Assembly: GCA_022702545.1 (NCBI GenBank)
Contig: JAHRBC010000001.1
Location: forward strand, 3,286,001 to 3,350,000
Reading direction: 5' to 3'
DNA: 64,000 nt
From: Phycomyces nitens
Taxonomy: Eukaryota; Mucoromycota; Mucoromycetes; Mucorales; Phycomycetaceae
Made by a program: the position numbers and the translations under genes. A model generated the notes under the pieces. The model had not been told where the DNA came from. It worked only from the letters and a program-made list of their open reading frames with translations, and did no database searches. Numbering within the stretch: the stretch's first letter is position 1; each line of letters opens with the position of its first letter. This document shows, one piece after another, positions 51,801-64,000 of this stretch.

Positions 51801-54800
51801 GTTGAAGAATCACGAAAATCTCTGGATGTTGCCCGACCCATTCATCCTGTCCACAGCTTCTCTACCGTGCCTAGTAGCGAAAACTCAAGCAGCAGCTCAA
51901 ATAAAGATCAACCTAAAAAGCACAGCAATGGATCATGGAAAAAAGATCCCATCAACGGACTTCAGGCGGCTATACAAGAAGGATATATCCTTCCCCTTGA
52001 AAGCGACGAGTTCAAGTGGACCCACGACCGGTACTCACAGGCAGCCATGGAACTCGCAAATCCAAAGACACGGGAGAAAATACATTTCAAAATATCCCAA
52101 TACTTAATACAAGGTAAAAGCCACTGAATGTAACTAAGCAAAGTTAACATTTCAATTATTCTATAGAGAAAAAGGTTGATTGTTTTCTAGTATCAGATCA
52201 TTTGTTAAAATGCATAGATCTGGTATCTGGTACACAAGACAAAGATAAATACATGAAAATATTCATGAGTTCTGGAAATAAGGCACGATCATCTGGAGCC
52301 CACACAATGGCATTTGGCTATTACATGGGAGCCATCAAATTGTTGGGAGATGATCCATGGAAAGAAGAAACCTATGCTGTTACCCATTATCTCTATATCA
52401 ATGCGGTTTCTCTCAGCTGGGTAGTAGGCGAATATGAACACACTGAAAAGTTATTAGATCAGGTGTTTAAACATGCAACTAGTTCACTTGATCGAGTGAC
52501 AGCCTACAGAATCAAGCACAAGTACTTCTTTGCACGTCAGAGACACTTGGAAGCATGCGGTGCTCTTCACCAGTGCCTTTCAGAACTCGGGGCTGATAAA
52601 ATAGAAGGAGGAAATACGCGCGAAACCCTTGCGAGAGAATTCAATATCGTCAAGGCATTGATTGATGAAAAGGGAATTGAGAAAGTAATGCAGATTCCTT
52701 CGTGCGAAGATCCAAAGCTCAAAGCCATAATGGGCATACTTGAAGAGCTGTGAGTTTAGTTGGCCTGTGGACATACATTCACACTTGTATTCATGATTTC
52801 TCTGTATCTTTTAGGTGCACCGTAGCTTATTGGCTTGGGAACCAGACTGATATGTTTTACCTGGCTTGTAGAGTTGTTCACTTGTCCTTAACAGAGGGCA
52901 TGACATCTGTGTCCGGAATTGGGATGGCATTTATGGGTATATGTGCCGTCCAAGCATTTGATATGTTTGAATATGGAGAGGTAAATTTTCATTAAAAAGT
53001 TCACAAGATCAGTAGGACTAATATAGCAGTATCATCATAGGAACTTGGTGCAGCTGGAGTCTCTATAACCGAAACCCACGGAAACAATGGAGAGAAAGGC
53101 CGCTGCATATTCTTATATTCTAATTTCTTGCTTCAGTGGAAGTATCACTACAAGGAATCCTTGACATGGTATCGTTCCTCTCTCCGTCTATCTCTGTCTG
53201 GGGGAGAGCGTATCTACGCCTCTTTCTCACAATTACACATCGCAACCACCATGTTCTTTGTGGGAGATAACCTTTCCGAGTGTCTAAGAGAAGCCGAGAT
53301 TTGCTATGATGACATACACAACTGGTCGTCTTCTGTGGACAGCAATATCCTGATCATGTCCGTGATACGAACCATCAAGTCGCTCCAGGGCCACACGTTC
53401 AATGAGAATCCAAACGAGATCTTTGACGGAGACGATGGATTTAACGATGAGCACTTTATAATAGAGAGTTGCAAACAGAGTGCAAACCCTGCTGTTCCTA
53501 TGAACTGGTACGATTGTTTCCGTATGATTCCTTTGGTTCTCTATGGGCACTATACAAAGGCTATCGAAGTTGGGTGTTCGATGCTCAAAGGCATCCACAA
53601 CCACCCGCTTCATCGCCACACACGCCTTATGATGACATTCTTGTCGCTGGCAATCTTGGAAAAACTTCGATCTGAATCCGTAACTCCCGAGGAACGCAGC
53701 ACCCTACTCGATCGTGTGCACAAGAATCAAATTTCTCTCAATCTATGGAGCACTCACAGTGTTGTCAATTACCACATGTGGTATGTACTCGTAGATGCAG
53801 AACTGGCAGCATTTGAGAACGATTTCTGCAAGGCCAGCCACCTATATGAAGAAGCCATCAACTTGGCTAGAGAAGGAGGCTGGTACCTAGAGTTGAGTAT
53901 AGCTCATGAATATACAGGCGGATTCTATAAACGGTCTGGACTGAACAATGTTGCCTATGGGTTCATCAGAAAGGTAAGCAGACTTTAATGAATCTTTCCA
54001 GACGTTTATTTATCCGTACTAGGCCATCGAACTCTATGTGAACCATGGATCTTATGGAAAGGCAAGGCATTTGGGCATAAAGTTTAACGAGCTCTTGAGT
54101 GCATATGATGATAATCGCCACGAGTCCCAAGATGTCGGCATTCAGACAGATCCTATCCCATTCATGGGTCCTCATAATTCATGGAGTACCTCGTCTTTGG
54201 AAAACATAAATCCTGTGAATGAGCCTTATGATTCAGAGACAATTCCTCCAGTCACTACCGAACAGACGTTATTAACACTGGATATCGTAAGTGGCTTCTA
54301 GACCCTTTTGGACCTTCTTACATCTTTACATCTCTTAGCTGGATATGGCCTCGATCCTAAAGAGTTCTCAAGTCATGTCATCTGAAGTGAAATTCGACAG
54401 TTTACTAAAGTCAATGATGTCAATCATCTTGGTGGGTTTGCACAAATTGTTTAGCTATCCTATTCACTTCTTTTTTTTTGTTTATAACGATGAATTTATT
54501 AGGAGAATTCAGGTGCTGACTGTGGTGCAATTATTGTCAAAGAAGAGCGCTTTGGTGTGTGTGCATATGGGAGCCAGCAAGAGGGTTCCATGACATTTGA
54601 TTCCCCACGGCCTCTTTCAGATGACGATGATTTGATCTCTAGTCGAATAATCAACCACACCATCAATACTGCCGAAAGCATCTTTGTTCATGACATTGAA
54701 AGCGATCCCCGGTTTGCAGTCGGTCCCTGGTTTGAAAGGGCCGGAACAAAATCTGTGATTTGCATGCCAATCATCCACAAGGGGTCTCTTGTCGGTTGCC

Positions 54801-57005
54801 TATTTATCGAAGGATCCAGTGGTATATTTACCCAACGCCACGTAACCGTGTTGAGTCTCTTGTGTCAACAAATGGGAATCTCAATAACCAACGCCTTTTT
54901 GTTCAAGTCAGTCCAAAGAGTAACCATGTCCAATATGAGGTAAAAAAAAAAAGAATGCTTTATGGATAATAAGAAAAAAGGGTACCCGTATATTAATATA
55001 CTATGTCACTAGAATGATCGAGAACCAGAAACAGGCTCTTGAAGATGCACGAAAGAGTAAAGAAGCAGCTGTAAGGGCCACCCGACTGCGTGAGATATTC
55101 TTGGCCAACATGAGCCATGAGATCCGTACCCCATTCTCTGGGTTCTATGGCATGATATCTCTGCTGTCAGAAACGAAGCTTGATGCAGAACAAAGTGATC
55201 TAGTCAGGACAGCAAAGGAGTCTTGCGAAATACTACTCCAGATTATCGATGATCTTCTTAATTTCTCAAAGTTACAGGCTGGAAAGGTGTCTTTGGATAT
55301 ATCCCCAGTCGTTCTCGAAGACATCATTGTAGATGTGGTGGAAATGCTGGTAGCAATGGCGATACAAAAAGAGATTTATGTCAGCTATCAGGTCGACGAC
55401 GATGTTCCTCCCGTGGTTATGGCAGACGGAAACCGCCTGCGACAGATATTTATTAACCTTTTAGGCAATGCAATAAAGTTCACTCATGAAGGAGAGATTA
55501 GTATCCGATGCTCTATCAACAAGAAGAAACCACACTCAAAGTTCGATGATAAAGTGGATATCCTCTTTGAAGTTATAGACTCTGGCATTGGAATCAGTGA
55601 AGATCAGCGCAAGGTTTTGTTTGTTCCATTCTCACAGGTCGATGGAAGTACAACGTAAGTTTTTTCTTTAAAGCAACATTCATCATTGGATTTGTACGTT
55701 TACTAAATCAACTTTTGATTGCTTCAAAAAAAAAAAAGGCGTAAATATGGAGGCACTGGTCTTGGCCTCTCGATTTGCCTTCAACTTGTCCAATTGATGT
55801 CAGGCTTTATCGATGTGTCCAGCGTCCCAGGCAAAGGATCAAACTTCTTCTTTACCGTCAAGCTATCCAAGGCTCGCGACCAAGATGGTAAATTGCTATT
55901 GCCTGGATATTTTAAGGAGATGGATGAAAATCTACGTGCAATTCGACATGTCAAGATACTCGTGGCAGGAAAATACGAGTCAACTATTACCATGATTCGC
56001 CATATGCTTCCGAGTGTCTTGGTTGACGGCGTAAATTCAGTTGAAAAGCTTTCACAGAGATTGATATCAACCCAATATGATATTATAGTCCTTGGATTGT
56101 TTTTAACAAAAGAGTTTATGGAATCTAAGGGATGGATCGAGGATATTATCAAGAATATCAAACATGGCACTCTGATAATAATGAATTACCCAAGTGGAAT
56201 TGTGTCAGAGATTCACCAAAGAGGACAATGGGTTGAACCAATCTCAAAAACACTTCCTCCAGAGTGTGTTCGAATGGCAGTTCCATTGAGACGCAAGAAA
56301 TTGATACAGATTATAGCAGACATTATGAACAACCACTCGCCACGTCGAAATATGAAAGTAATTAAACCCAAGGGAAGTGATCTTGTCACTGAAGAAGAAC
56401 GTGAAATTTACAAGACGATGCACATACTAGTAGCAGAAGGTAACAAGGAGGTACCAATGTGAATATATGAGCACTCAATAACCCATCAAAACCTGTAGAT
56501 AACCCGGTTGCTCAAAAACTGTTGTTTAAGCAACTCACACGTTTTGGGTTCCAGGTTAAATGTGCAAACAATGGATCAGAGGCTGTAGAAGCGTGGACAA
56601 ACCATCCTGATGGATACTTTACCATGGGCTTCTTTGATCACCATATGCCCAAAGTAAATATACTGCATAAATCAATTCCCCATACTAACTTTGTGATCCT
56701 TAGTGCGATGGAGTAGAGGCTACTAAACGGATACGACAACTAGAGAAAGAAAACTCTCGACCATGCCGATTTCCCATTGTCGCCTTGACGGCAGACGTGC
56801 AAGAAAGTGCAAAAGAAACCTGTATGAGTGCTGGCATGGACGGGTAAGCTTGGTGTGATGGCACAATTATAACATTTTGTCTAACTTTTTTTTCTATAGG
56901 TACCTAACAAAGCCACTCAACCAAAAGGTGCTTGCAAGCACATTACGCCAATATTGTTTTATAAGATCTAATATAGCTAAAGTGAATAGCACAGACTCCA
57001 AATAG
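48813..57005 (+). CDS. Giant hybrid histidine kinase (pseudokinase-AAA-GAF-HisKA-HATPase-receiver)
   Basis: About 20 exons encode an estimated 2,200-2,350 residues. The first exons are 48813-48964, 49011-49126, 49205-49955, 50035-50131 and 50186 onward. Domains by nucleotide position: Ser/Thr kinase-like fold 48813-50131; P-loop ATPase (GPGGIGKST) 50550-52100; helical TPR-like region 52160-54290; GAF domain 54340-54945; HisKA with MSHEIRTP near 55110; HATPase with [17 protein letters not shown] and GTGLGLSI to 55870; degenerate receiver 55940-56340; intact receiver 56400-57005 (AEDN, FFDHHMP, LTAD, LTKPL). The order equals that of fungal kinases such as Mak2/Mak3 of fission yeast, which act in peroxide signalling through a phosphorelay. 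The kinase-like domain has HGE for HRD and NFG for DFG, so it is probably inactive. The protein is likely cytosolic, with no membrane segments. Confidence 0.9.
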
Positions 57006-59161
57006 ATCAATTATACACCCCAGAGTTTTATCCCATTAATCTGATCCTCTTCTTATACCGCCATTGAACATAAATACCCAACAGTTTTATTGATTGACGC
57101 TTATTTAGTGATTCTTCATGCCATCTCTCCGAATATGTCCTGATTTGAGAGTAACAATTGTCAATTACTACTCTGGTGCCATATCTCACATGTATAAAGG
57201 AAATTTGGATTTATTTCTAGGCCTTTGAATGAATTGGTGCTAATTACGTTTGTATTTGTATTTTTTTATTATTATTATATGCTCTGATATATGTGGCCAA
57301 GGATACATTGAAACTATAGAAAGGATATATATATATTTATATATATATATTAGAATGTCTTTGGCTATAGATATACTCTAATTATATTTCATTTGCCTTT
57401 TTTTTTTAACAATGACTTGCCAGAGATGGTAATAAATGGTCGTTTCATGTTGTTTTGTTTCACCAGTTACATCCAAAGCAGTTTTTTTTTGCATTGTTCT
57501 GGATGACATAAGGATTGCAAAATACCATATGTGGTTGTATTACATTACCAACCAGGTGTGCTTGTTAAGAGATATCCTGTAGATTTGACACGAGTCCATT
57601 TAAACTTTGACGGTTAAAGCAGATAATACAAGAATTCTATGGAAACCAACCATCGAGGCCTGACTGTAAGTAGAAAATGAACAAAGGCATAGGAATGTAC
57701 ACTTGATACCCCCAGACATCTAAATCGGTCCAAGGTATGGCACTCGAGTGCGTTTCTCTCTCTCGTTATATATAGCTTGAGGTCATGGACCAATTACTTT
57801 GGTTTTCCAGAACAATGATATATTTTCCGTGGTCCAATAAAGGCATTTGTGCATTTGTGCATTTGTAGCACAATTTTACCTATATATATATACAGGGGGG
57901 TGGATAGCTTATTAGTAGTGTTCTACATTATACACATATGTAACTGACTATAGGACGCCCAACTGTGATCAAACAAAAAGTATATTTTTCTTTGGCGGAA
58001 TTACTTTCAACATGACTTGGATTTGGTATCACGTATAAACCTGTACACCCCCAGAGATCATTTTATGTTTTGAGTCTGTGCACGGACTCTGGGTACTAGC
58101 CACTCGGACTGACAATATATCTCATGTACCAAGAGCGAACTGACTAGCCAATATTGCAATTGACTCTTACGACAACAAAATAAAAGAATCATTAGGAAAG
58201 CAGACCGAGATTCTAACTGTATATTGACTGGAGTGGTTTACGGTGTAACGATTGTCCTACAGACCAAAGTTATATATAAATGTGTGTAAAATACGCCGTC
58301 AATAGGGTCTGGTTTGTTTTCAATGGCTAGAATGATGTATTTTTATCAAAAAAATCTAAACCAAGGGAGTGTCTACTGACGACATTCGACGCTTTTATTA
58401 TTAATTTCTTGTATTTATAAGAAGGAGTTGCCAAAGTATAGAATTCTCTAGGTCGCACAATATAAACAGTGCAACAAACTGTGCATAAAGTAAGGTTAAT
58501 ACATCATTATTTATCTTTTTGACTTTTAAGACCCTTTGTGAAATGGAAAATGGGTCAAAAGAAAATGGCCTGGTCAGAATAAAATAACTGATTGCTGCTA
58601 TTGAAAATGCAAAATGCTTGTAAAAACGCACACACACACACACACACAATTCGATTGTCATTAAATATTCAATAAAGACCGCCACAAGAGATAATGAAAC
58701 ACTGCCATAATAAACGATAACAATTAAAGAACCTCTTTTTTTTTAATGTTTCAAAAATATTATAAAATATTTTCATTTTGATATTATCTAATTTATCAAG
58801 ATCTGATTGGCTAAAAAAGATAATTATATATATATTAATTATATACTCTAGCAAGTCTGCTAAACCATTTTTATAATTCCAATCTATTCTGGTACTCTGC
58901 TAATGTAAGAGCAAGGATACATACGCAAAAGACTATCAAAAGAACATTTTATATATCCAACCAAACCCACCCACGCACACATATACACACACACGCACAC
59001 ATATACACACACGCACACATATACTTGCGCAGTCCTGTAACATTTTTCCCGTCCTTTTTTTATTTTTTATTTTTAAATCCAGTCTTCTCACTCTGACTTG
59101 GCCCTCCCCCTCCACCTTACCCCTTTATTGATTACATGCTTCGATTGGGTAGATTTCATAC
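57006..59161. other. AT-rich intergenic region with microsatellites
   Basis: About 2.1 kb. It includes (TA)n near 57328-57350, a short gcatttgt triplicate near 57844-57868, (CA)n at about 58629-58648 and a mixed ACACAT/ACGCAC array at about 58967-59022 just upstream of the chitin synthase-like gene. The open frame at 58401-58685 on the minus strand overlaps the CA repeat and looks spurious. Confidence 0.5.
58967..59022. repeat. Compound CA/TA/CG microsatellite
   Basis: Alternating purine-pyrimidine array (acccacgcacacatatacacacacacgc and onward) about 140 bases upstream of the predicted ATG of the chitin synthase-like gene. Such arrays can adopt Z-DNA; any effect on the promoter is speculative. 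Confidence 0.7.
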
Positions 59162-62100
59162 ATGAGGGTTGCCCGAAACTACTCATATATGCATCAACCT
59201 ACTCTACGACGCTTTGTCTGGGTCACATTCAGTCGAATATGTACTTTTATGTTCCCAGACTTCCTCTTACATCATGTCGGTCGCATGAGAACACCAGGCA
59301 TGTCACAATTATTCTTGTTAGATTGATAAATTAACATCATTACAACAGCCGCTCGACAGGACTGGCGCGAAAAGATCGCAAGCTTCATTCTCTTCTTGGC
59401 AGCCTCTGGATTCTTTTGCTTTTGGCTCGAATATATATCAACCTTTTTTTGCGATTCAGCAAAAACTATCGAATATGACCAGGTCTTCAATAACCATTCC
59501 AACTATGCTGCTATCAATGGAAGAGCCGTCAACTGGTCAAAGTATGCGGCATCATCCGAACTAGCCGAAACTGTCACACAATACGCCGGCTATGACTTGT
59601 CGCCCATGTTTCCAACCTTTATGCTCCTAAAGCGCAATAGTCGATTTGATACCTACCAAGACCGTACAATTCAGGCCTGTATAGGAGACATGAATAAATC
59701 AACCCAGGCTGACAACTGGCTGAATCACAAGCTAGCCCAAGACCCTGGCTATGTGTTTGAAAATAACCAACTTGTTTCCTGCCCTTTGCCTAACCAAACC
59801 AACATAACCGGCGCTCCATGTGTCTACAAGGCGGGCGACATTAAAGAAATCAATCAATTTGGTTACAAAGGAGGTACAGCAAACAAAAACAAAAAAACAC
59901 ATACACACAAAAGGGAGTGCGATGGGGGGTGGAGTGGGGTGGGGCTGAATCGAGGAGATCTGTTACTAACACAATGTCTATATCGATCATTGGAACCTCA
60001 TCTACCCAGACATCGTGTTTGATCCAAGTGAATTGGTGAATGCGACCAGACTGCCAACTGCCAACTCTCCTGGCCAGGCCTATGTTATTCTAGATGACCA
60101 GGTACTAGACGTGACATCCTATCTTGAAACAGCCACCAACGTCGTCAGAGTCTCGGCCGGCATGAACTCCCGGGCGTTTGCTCTTGACCGGATGTTCCTC
60201 CCACTTGACCTCACCATCTACCTGTTCATCAACCTGGGAAAGGATATAAGCCAGTACTTTGACGGCAATGTGTCTGGTGATGCTACAATAGATGATACCT
60301 ACCGTGCATGTCTCAAGACCTTGTTCTTTAAAGGCATCGTGCCTGCTGCTATTCCCACTGGCTGCTTAAGAATCAACCCTGCTTTGTGGGCCACAATGGG
60401 TGCAGGCCTAGTCTACTTTCTATTAAAGATGAACCTGGCCAATCTCTCACGGCTAAAGTTTGTCCAGCGGTTTCTCTTTGCCTCCAACCACGAGTTTTGC
60501 TCCATTGGCCCCTTTGGGTGGCCTTATATTATTCTGCTTATTCCATGCTATGCCGAGTCACCTGACACCATCAAGCAAACCCTCGAAACATTGGCAAGAA
60601 CGAGCTATGAGGACTCCAAGAAGTTGTTGTTATTTGTTTGCGATGGTATTGTCAAGAGTAAATACGACACAAAGGAAACCCATCTGTGTATTCTCGAGGC
60701 ACTGGGGTACAGCAGCACAGAGGAGCCAATCTCGCGTGCATATGTGTCACTTGGACAGAACCGCAGAAAGATAAACTATGCAAAGGTCTACTCTGGGTTC
60801 TATGAGACAGGTCGTAACCGTGTGCCCTTTGTGGTAGTCGTCAAGGTCGGAAACCCCAGAGAAGGGTCCGGAGATCGTGTGCCAGGTAATCGTGGCAAGA
60901 GAGACTCGATGGTATTGGTACTTGGATTCCTGGAACGATGCATGAACCTGGCCAACAACCGTATGACACCATTAGAGTATGAACTCTTTAATCAGTCATA
61001 CAATGTCCTCGGCCTTGACCCACGAAACTTCAAATACATGCTCTTGACCGATGCTGATACCCAAGTCCAATCTGATGTTGTCCAAAAGATGGTAACCCGG
61101 CTAGAGAATGACCGTAGCATGTTGGCTATCAGTGGCCATATTCGACCAGCCAACCCTGAACAGAATCTTGTCACAATGCTCCAGATATTCCCCCTCTATC
61201 TTACCATGTTCTCAAGTCTAGCATATGAAGCCTGTATGGGCAGTGTGATAACAGTAAACGGAGGGTGTGTGATGTATAAGCTCTGGACCGAGAATCTAGT
61301 GCCGGCAGGACAAGATAGACAACTATTTGTTCCCTACAAACATGTAGCTCCCAGTAGCACCATAAAAGAGCCACAGTCTATCAAATGGCCAAAAGTTAGC
61401 GATGAATTTCAGCCGACCCATAATGCATGGGATATAGCCAGCAGCAGTAGCAGTATGAGCAGCACAAGTCGGCGAGAACGTCGAGATTCCATAAATACCA
61501 CAGCTGAATCCTACATCTCTTTATCACCAAAGAACAATATCCGTCCCTGTTGTATCCATCCCACAGTATTGCGAGGGTTTGCAACACCCCAGGCTGATAC
61601 TCTTCACATGAAGAACGTTTTGTTGCTCGGAGAAGAACAGTTCTTTGGGATTGTCCTTTTGCGATCCCATCCTCACCATCGTCTCGGGTTTGAACCTGAA
61701 GCTATTGCATACTCTACCATCCCCACCAACTTTTTTGCTCTCCAAGGTCTCCAGAGCCGTAACATGCGTGCTGCGTTTCATAACCAGTTGGAAATGCAAA
61801 GAGTGGCCTGGCAGCTTGGATTTACATATTGGCTTTTGTCTACCACCAAACTTTTGGATATGATTCTCTCGATTCCAATAATTGTATATCTCTATGGATG
61901 CTATGTACGATTCATTGCAAACTATGGAATGGCCTATACGATTATAGCCATCAGTTTTGGGTGTCTAATTGTATTATATGTGATATTCTTTATCCTGCGA
62001 CGTCAATTCAAATACTTGATTTGGTTTGCCATCTACTGTATCATATCTGTGCCTCTTTTTACTGTCTGGTTTCCCCTTGTAGCCCTTTGGTCTGCAGATT

Positions 62101-63581
62101 ATGCAGAGAGCTGGTACGATGTATGGCCAACTACAAAAGGTCTAGGTGGGCGACTGCATGGCATTATAGACGACAAGGCTCTAGACGAAAACCCGGAAGA
62201 AAAAGACGAAGAAGAAAAACCCCATGAAGAAGAGGTTGTTCACAGACTAAATCTGGGCGAATTTGATCAGTTGGAAGCACGGAGAGCATACAATAGAGCA
62301 ATAGAAGAGGCAGCAGCTCTTGACGCCAACTTTGTGGGCTTTACTGGGTTTGGTGGAAACGACGAGTCAAGACCACACTCGATTGCATCTCAGGGTTCAA
62401 CTGAATCTCTATCAGATGGATACAACAAAGCCTTGACTTCATCCCAAATCAAAGACTATAGCACCTTGCGAATGCGACGAGCATCTCATAGCCATGGTCC
62501 TATCAACGCGAGCACGATATCAAAGAGGTCTAAGCATAGGTCAACACATGCAGATTATCCAGACACAGAGTTGCTTCCACCTTCAAACTATGCTGGCAAT
62601 GCAAGTTCTTTCCTGTATCCTGACATGGACCCTTTTGCAGATTCCAACATCACACCCGATAATCCGTTTGATGATCGAAACGAGACAAACTATCCCATGG
62701 ACGATGGAATGATCCACAATATGCATGGCTCTAGACACAAACCAAGCCACTCACAATCATCTTATTTCAGCAACCATAGTCGGACCACACAGCTCAATGA
62801 TCATTCTACGTCGTACTATGCTTCTGGCATGTTTATGCCAGATAATGGAGGGTCTACTATACCTAGTAGCCTTACCAGCAGTAGTGGATTCCACCCCCTA
62901 ACCCATGGCCACAATCGGTCCTACTCGTCTGGATTTTCACCTCTTAATCGCTGTGACTCCAATGAAGATCGAGGCTCTACATATTCCAACCATTCCAATA
63001 GTATATCGTTGGCAGGATCCTATTGGAGTCTTGATCCAGATGCGTCCTTTGAGCCCGACTCATATGCTTCTGGTGGCCCCCGCCATCTTACGTCAAGAAA
63101 TGATTCTCGTTCGGGATCTTCACGTGGACCTGGAATTGATCTTAGAGAAGGCAGAAGTGCAGCTGTTCATAGCAGAGTTGGCCTCACGATTCCATTAGCC
63201 GAGCGTTCAAAAGGTCACTTCCGGAATCCTCCTGTTCCACAAAGAGCAGTTGTGGCCCCCTTACGAGTCCGGGACTTGCCTCGCATGGCCTCTAGCTCAA
63301 CTATTCCCCATATCCGTCCCAGTGAACATATATTACCACATACATCCATTCAAAAGGAAACCAAATCAGCAGTAGAAAAGTCTAATATCTTGCAGTTCGT
63401 ACGTCAAGAGATATACGAATATCTCGAGCATGCCGATCTTGATTCCATCACACGCGCGCAGGTGAAAGACCACCTATTCAGGGTTTTTGGCTCTTTGATA
63501 GACATTGACGATGAAGAGTTCCAAGAATTTATACATGCATCTATTGAAGACACTACACTTGCTATATTGACACGCTCTTAG
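59162..63581 (+). CDS. Chitin synthase-like protein, division II, catalytic motifs degenerate
   Basis: Three exons are predicted: 59162-59297, 59349-59873 and 60010-63581, giving 1410 residues. The first intron has a GC donor (ccag|gcatgt). Features in order are RRFVWVTFSR and FMFPDFLL at helix 1, ARQDWREK before helix 2, a cytochrome-b5-like stretch (YVILDDQVLDVTSYL, about 244-258), and the synthase domain: PCYAES, LLLFVCDG near 426-433, GNRGKRDS near 513-520 and LLTDADTQ near 565-572. Four or five membrane helices follow (about 830-930), then a Ser/Asn/His-rich region and a DEK_C-like tail (about 1335-1405). There is no myosin motor. Where active synthases have QxxEY, GED and QRRRW, this protein has QIFPL (612), GEE (761) and LQSRNMR (801). 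A 110-residue Ser-rich insert precedes GEE. The fold is clearly of the family; activity is doubtful. It would sit in the plasma membrane or chitosomes. Confidence 0.85.
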
Positions 63582-64000
63582 TATATTTGTTACTTCTTTG
63601 GCCTCCCTTTTTTCTTTCCTTCCTTCCTTCCTTCTTTATTATATCTTCTTGTGTATACGTAAACTCTCTTATTTTTGTGAATACAGTACAACTTAACCTT
63701 TGACATCCATCTATAATTTTCATTACAAAAAAAATGTTTAATCCTAGACAAAAATTGTAAAAAGCACAGCTACTTTAAATAAAACCCCCCATCTCTCCTT
63801 CAATCTACTGCTTAAACTTGAAGAAAAAAGAACTATAGTTATGAATATTATATCATCTCTCAGTCAAACCAAGAATACCATTTTTACGGGTAAACAGAAT
63901 TGAAAAAAAAGTATTAACAAATAGATATTTAATTACACTTATATACATACAGTAAGCTCTAGATGATTTAGAGAATTAAATGGATATACCTTGTAAAGAT
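63582..64000. other. 3' flank of the chitin synthase-like gene
   Basis: About 420 bases to the window edge, with a (CCTT)n tract at about 63614-63632 and AT-rich sequence. No gene is seen. Confidence 0.5.

Noticed and set aside
58401..58685. 94-codon minus-strand frame with a CVCVCV stretch
   Set aside because: The Cys/Val run is a translated (CA)n microsatellite; nothing else supports a gene.
58967..59022. Regularly spaced ACACAT units considered as a CRISPR-like array
   Set aside because: Units are short, contiguous and without spacers, and the host is a eukaryote; it is a compound microsatellite.

Overview
The window is nuclear DNA of a filamentous fungus, most likely an early-diverging one (Mucoromycota, perhaps Mucorales). 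Genes carry many short introns (about 45-140 bp), nearly all GT-AG. Intergenic DNA is very AT-rich and full of microsatellites. Gene content is fungal: a division II chitin synthase-like protein with a DEK_C-like tail, an Arg82-type inositol polyphosphate kinase, and a hybrid histidine kinase with an N-terminal kinase-like domain. The species cannot be named from sequence alone. Exon structures below are my own splice predictions, checked by frame and motif continuity and not by transcripts.

Layout. 1-241: start of an SLC38/AVT-type amino-acid transporter running off the left edge (-). 1163-1588: small C2H2 zinc-finger protein (-). 1879-5599: two tandem paralogues of a TMEM135-like multi-membrane protein (-). 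7718-25409: an ABC-transporter island. It holds a full-length P-glycoprotein-type (ABCB) gene on the minus strand, a broken inverted copy of its 3' half plus flank on the plus strand, and a second full-length paralogue on the plus strand. 25905-27898: MFS DHA1-type drug/H+ antiporter (-). 28778-35165: Scc2/Mis4/NIPBL cohesin loader (-), divergent from 35722-37367, the mitochondrial metalloprotease Oma1 (+). 37534-38666: inositol polyphosphate multikinase (-). 39376-41665: RRM-containing tRNA (uracil-5)-methyltransferase, TRMT2A type (+). 41666-44690: gene-poor DNA, then a decayed retroelement ORF with zinc knuckles. 46383-47131: a short gene encoding only the N-terminal part of a Nic96/Nup93-like nucleoporin (+). 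48813-57005: giant hybrid histidine kinase (+). 59162-63581: divergent chitin synthase-like protein (+).

The genes do not form one pathway. Housekeeping genes alternate with a transport cluster (two ABCB pumps, one MFS pump) that shows recent duplication, inversion, internal deletion and apparent gene conversion. The most unusual coding genes are two with degenerate catalytic domains. The chitin synthase-like protein keeps the family fold and several sugar-nucleotide motifs but lacks QxxEY, GED and QRRRW. The histidine kinase has an N-terminal pseudokinase and a dead first receiver, followed by an intact HisKA/HATPase/receiver set.
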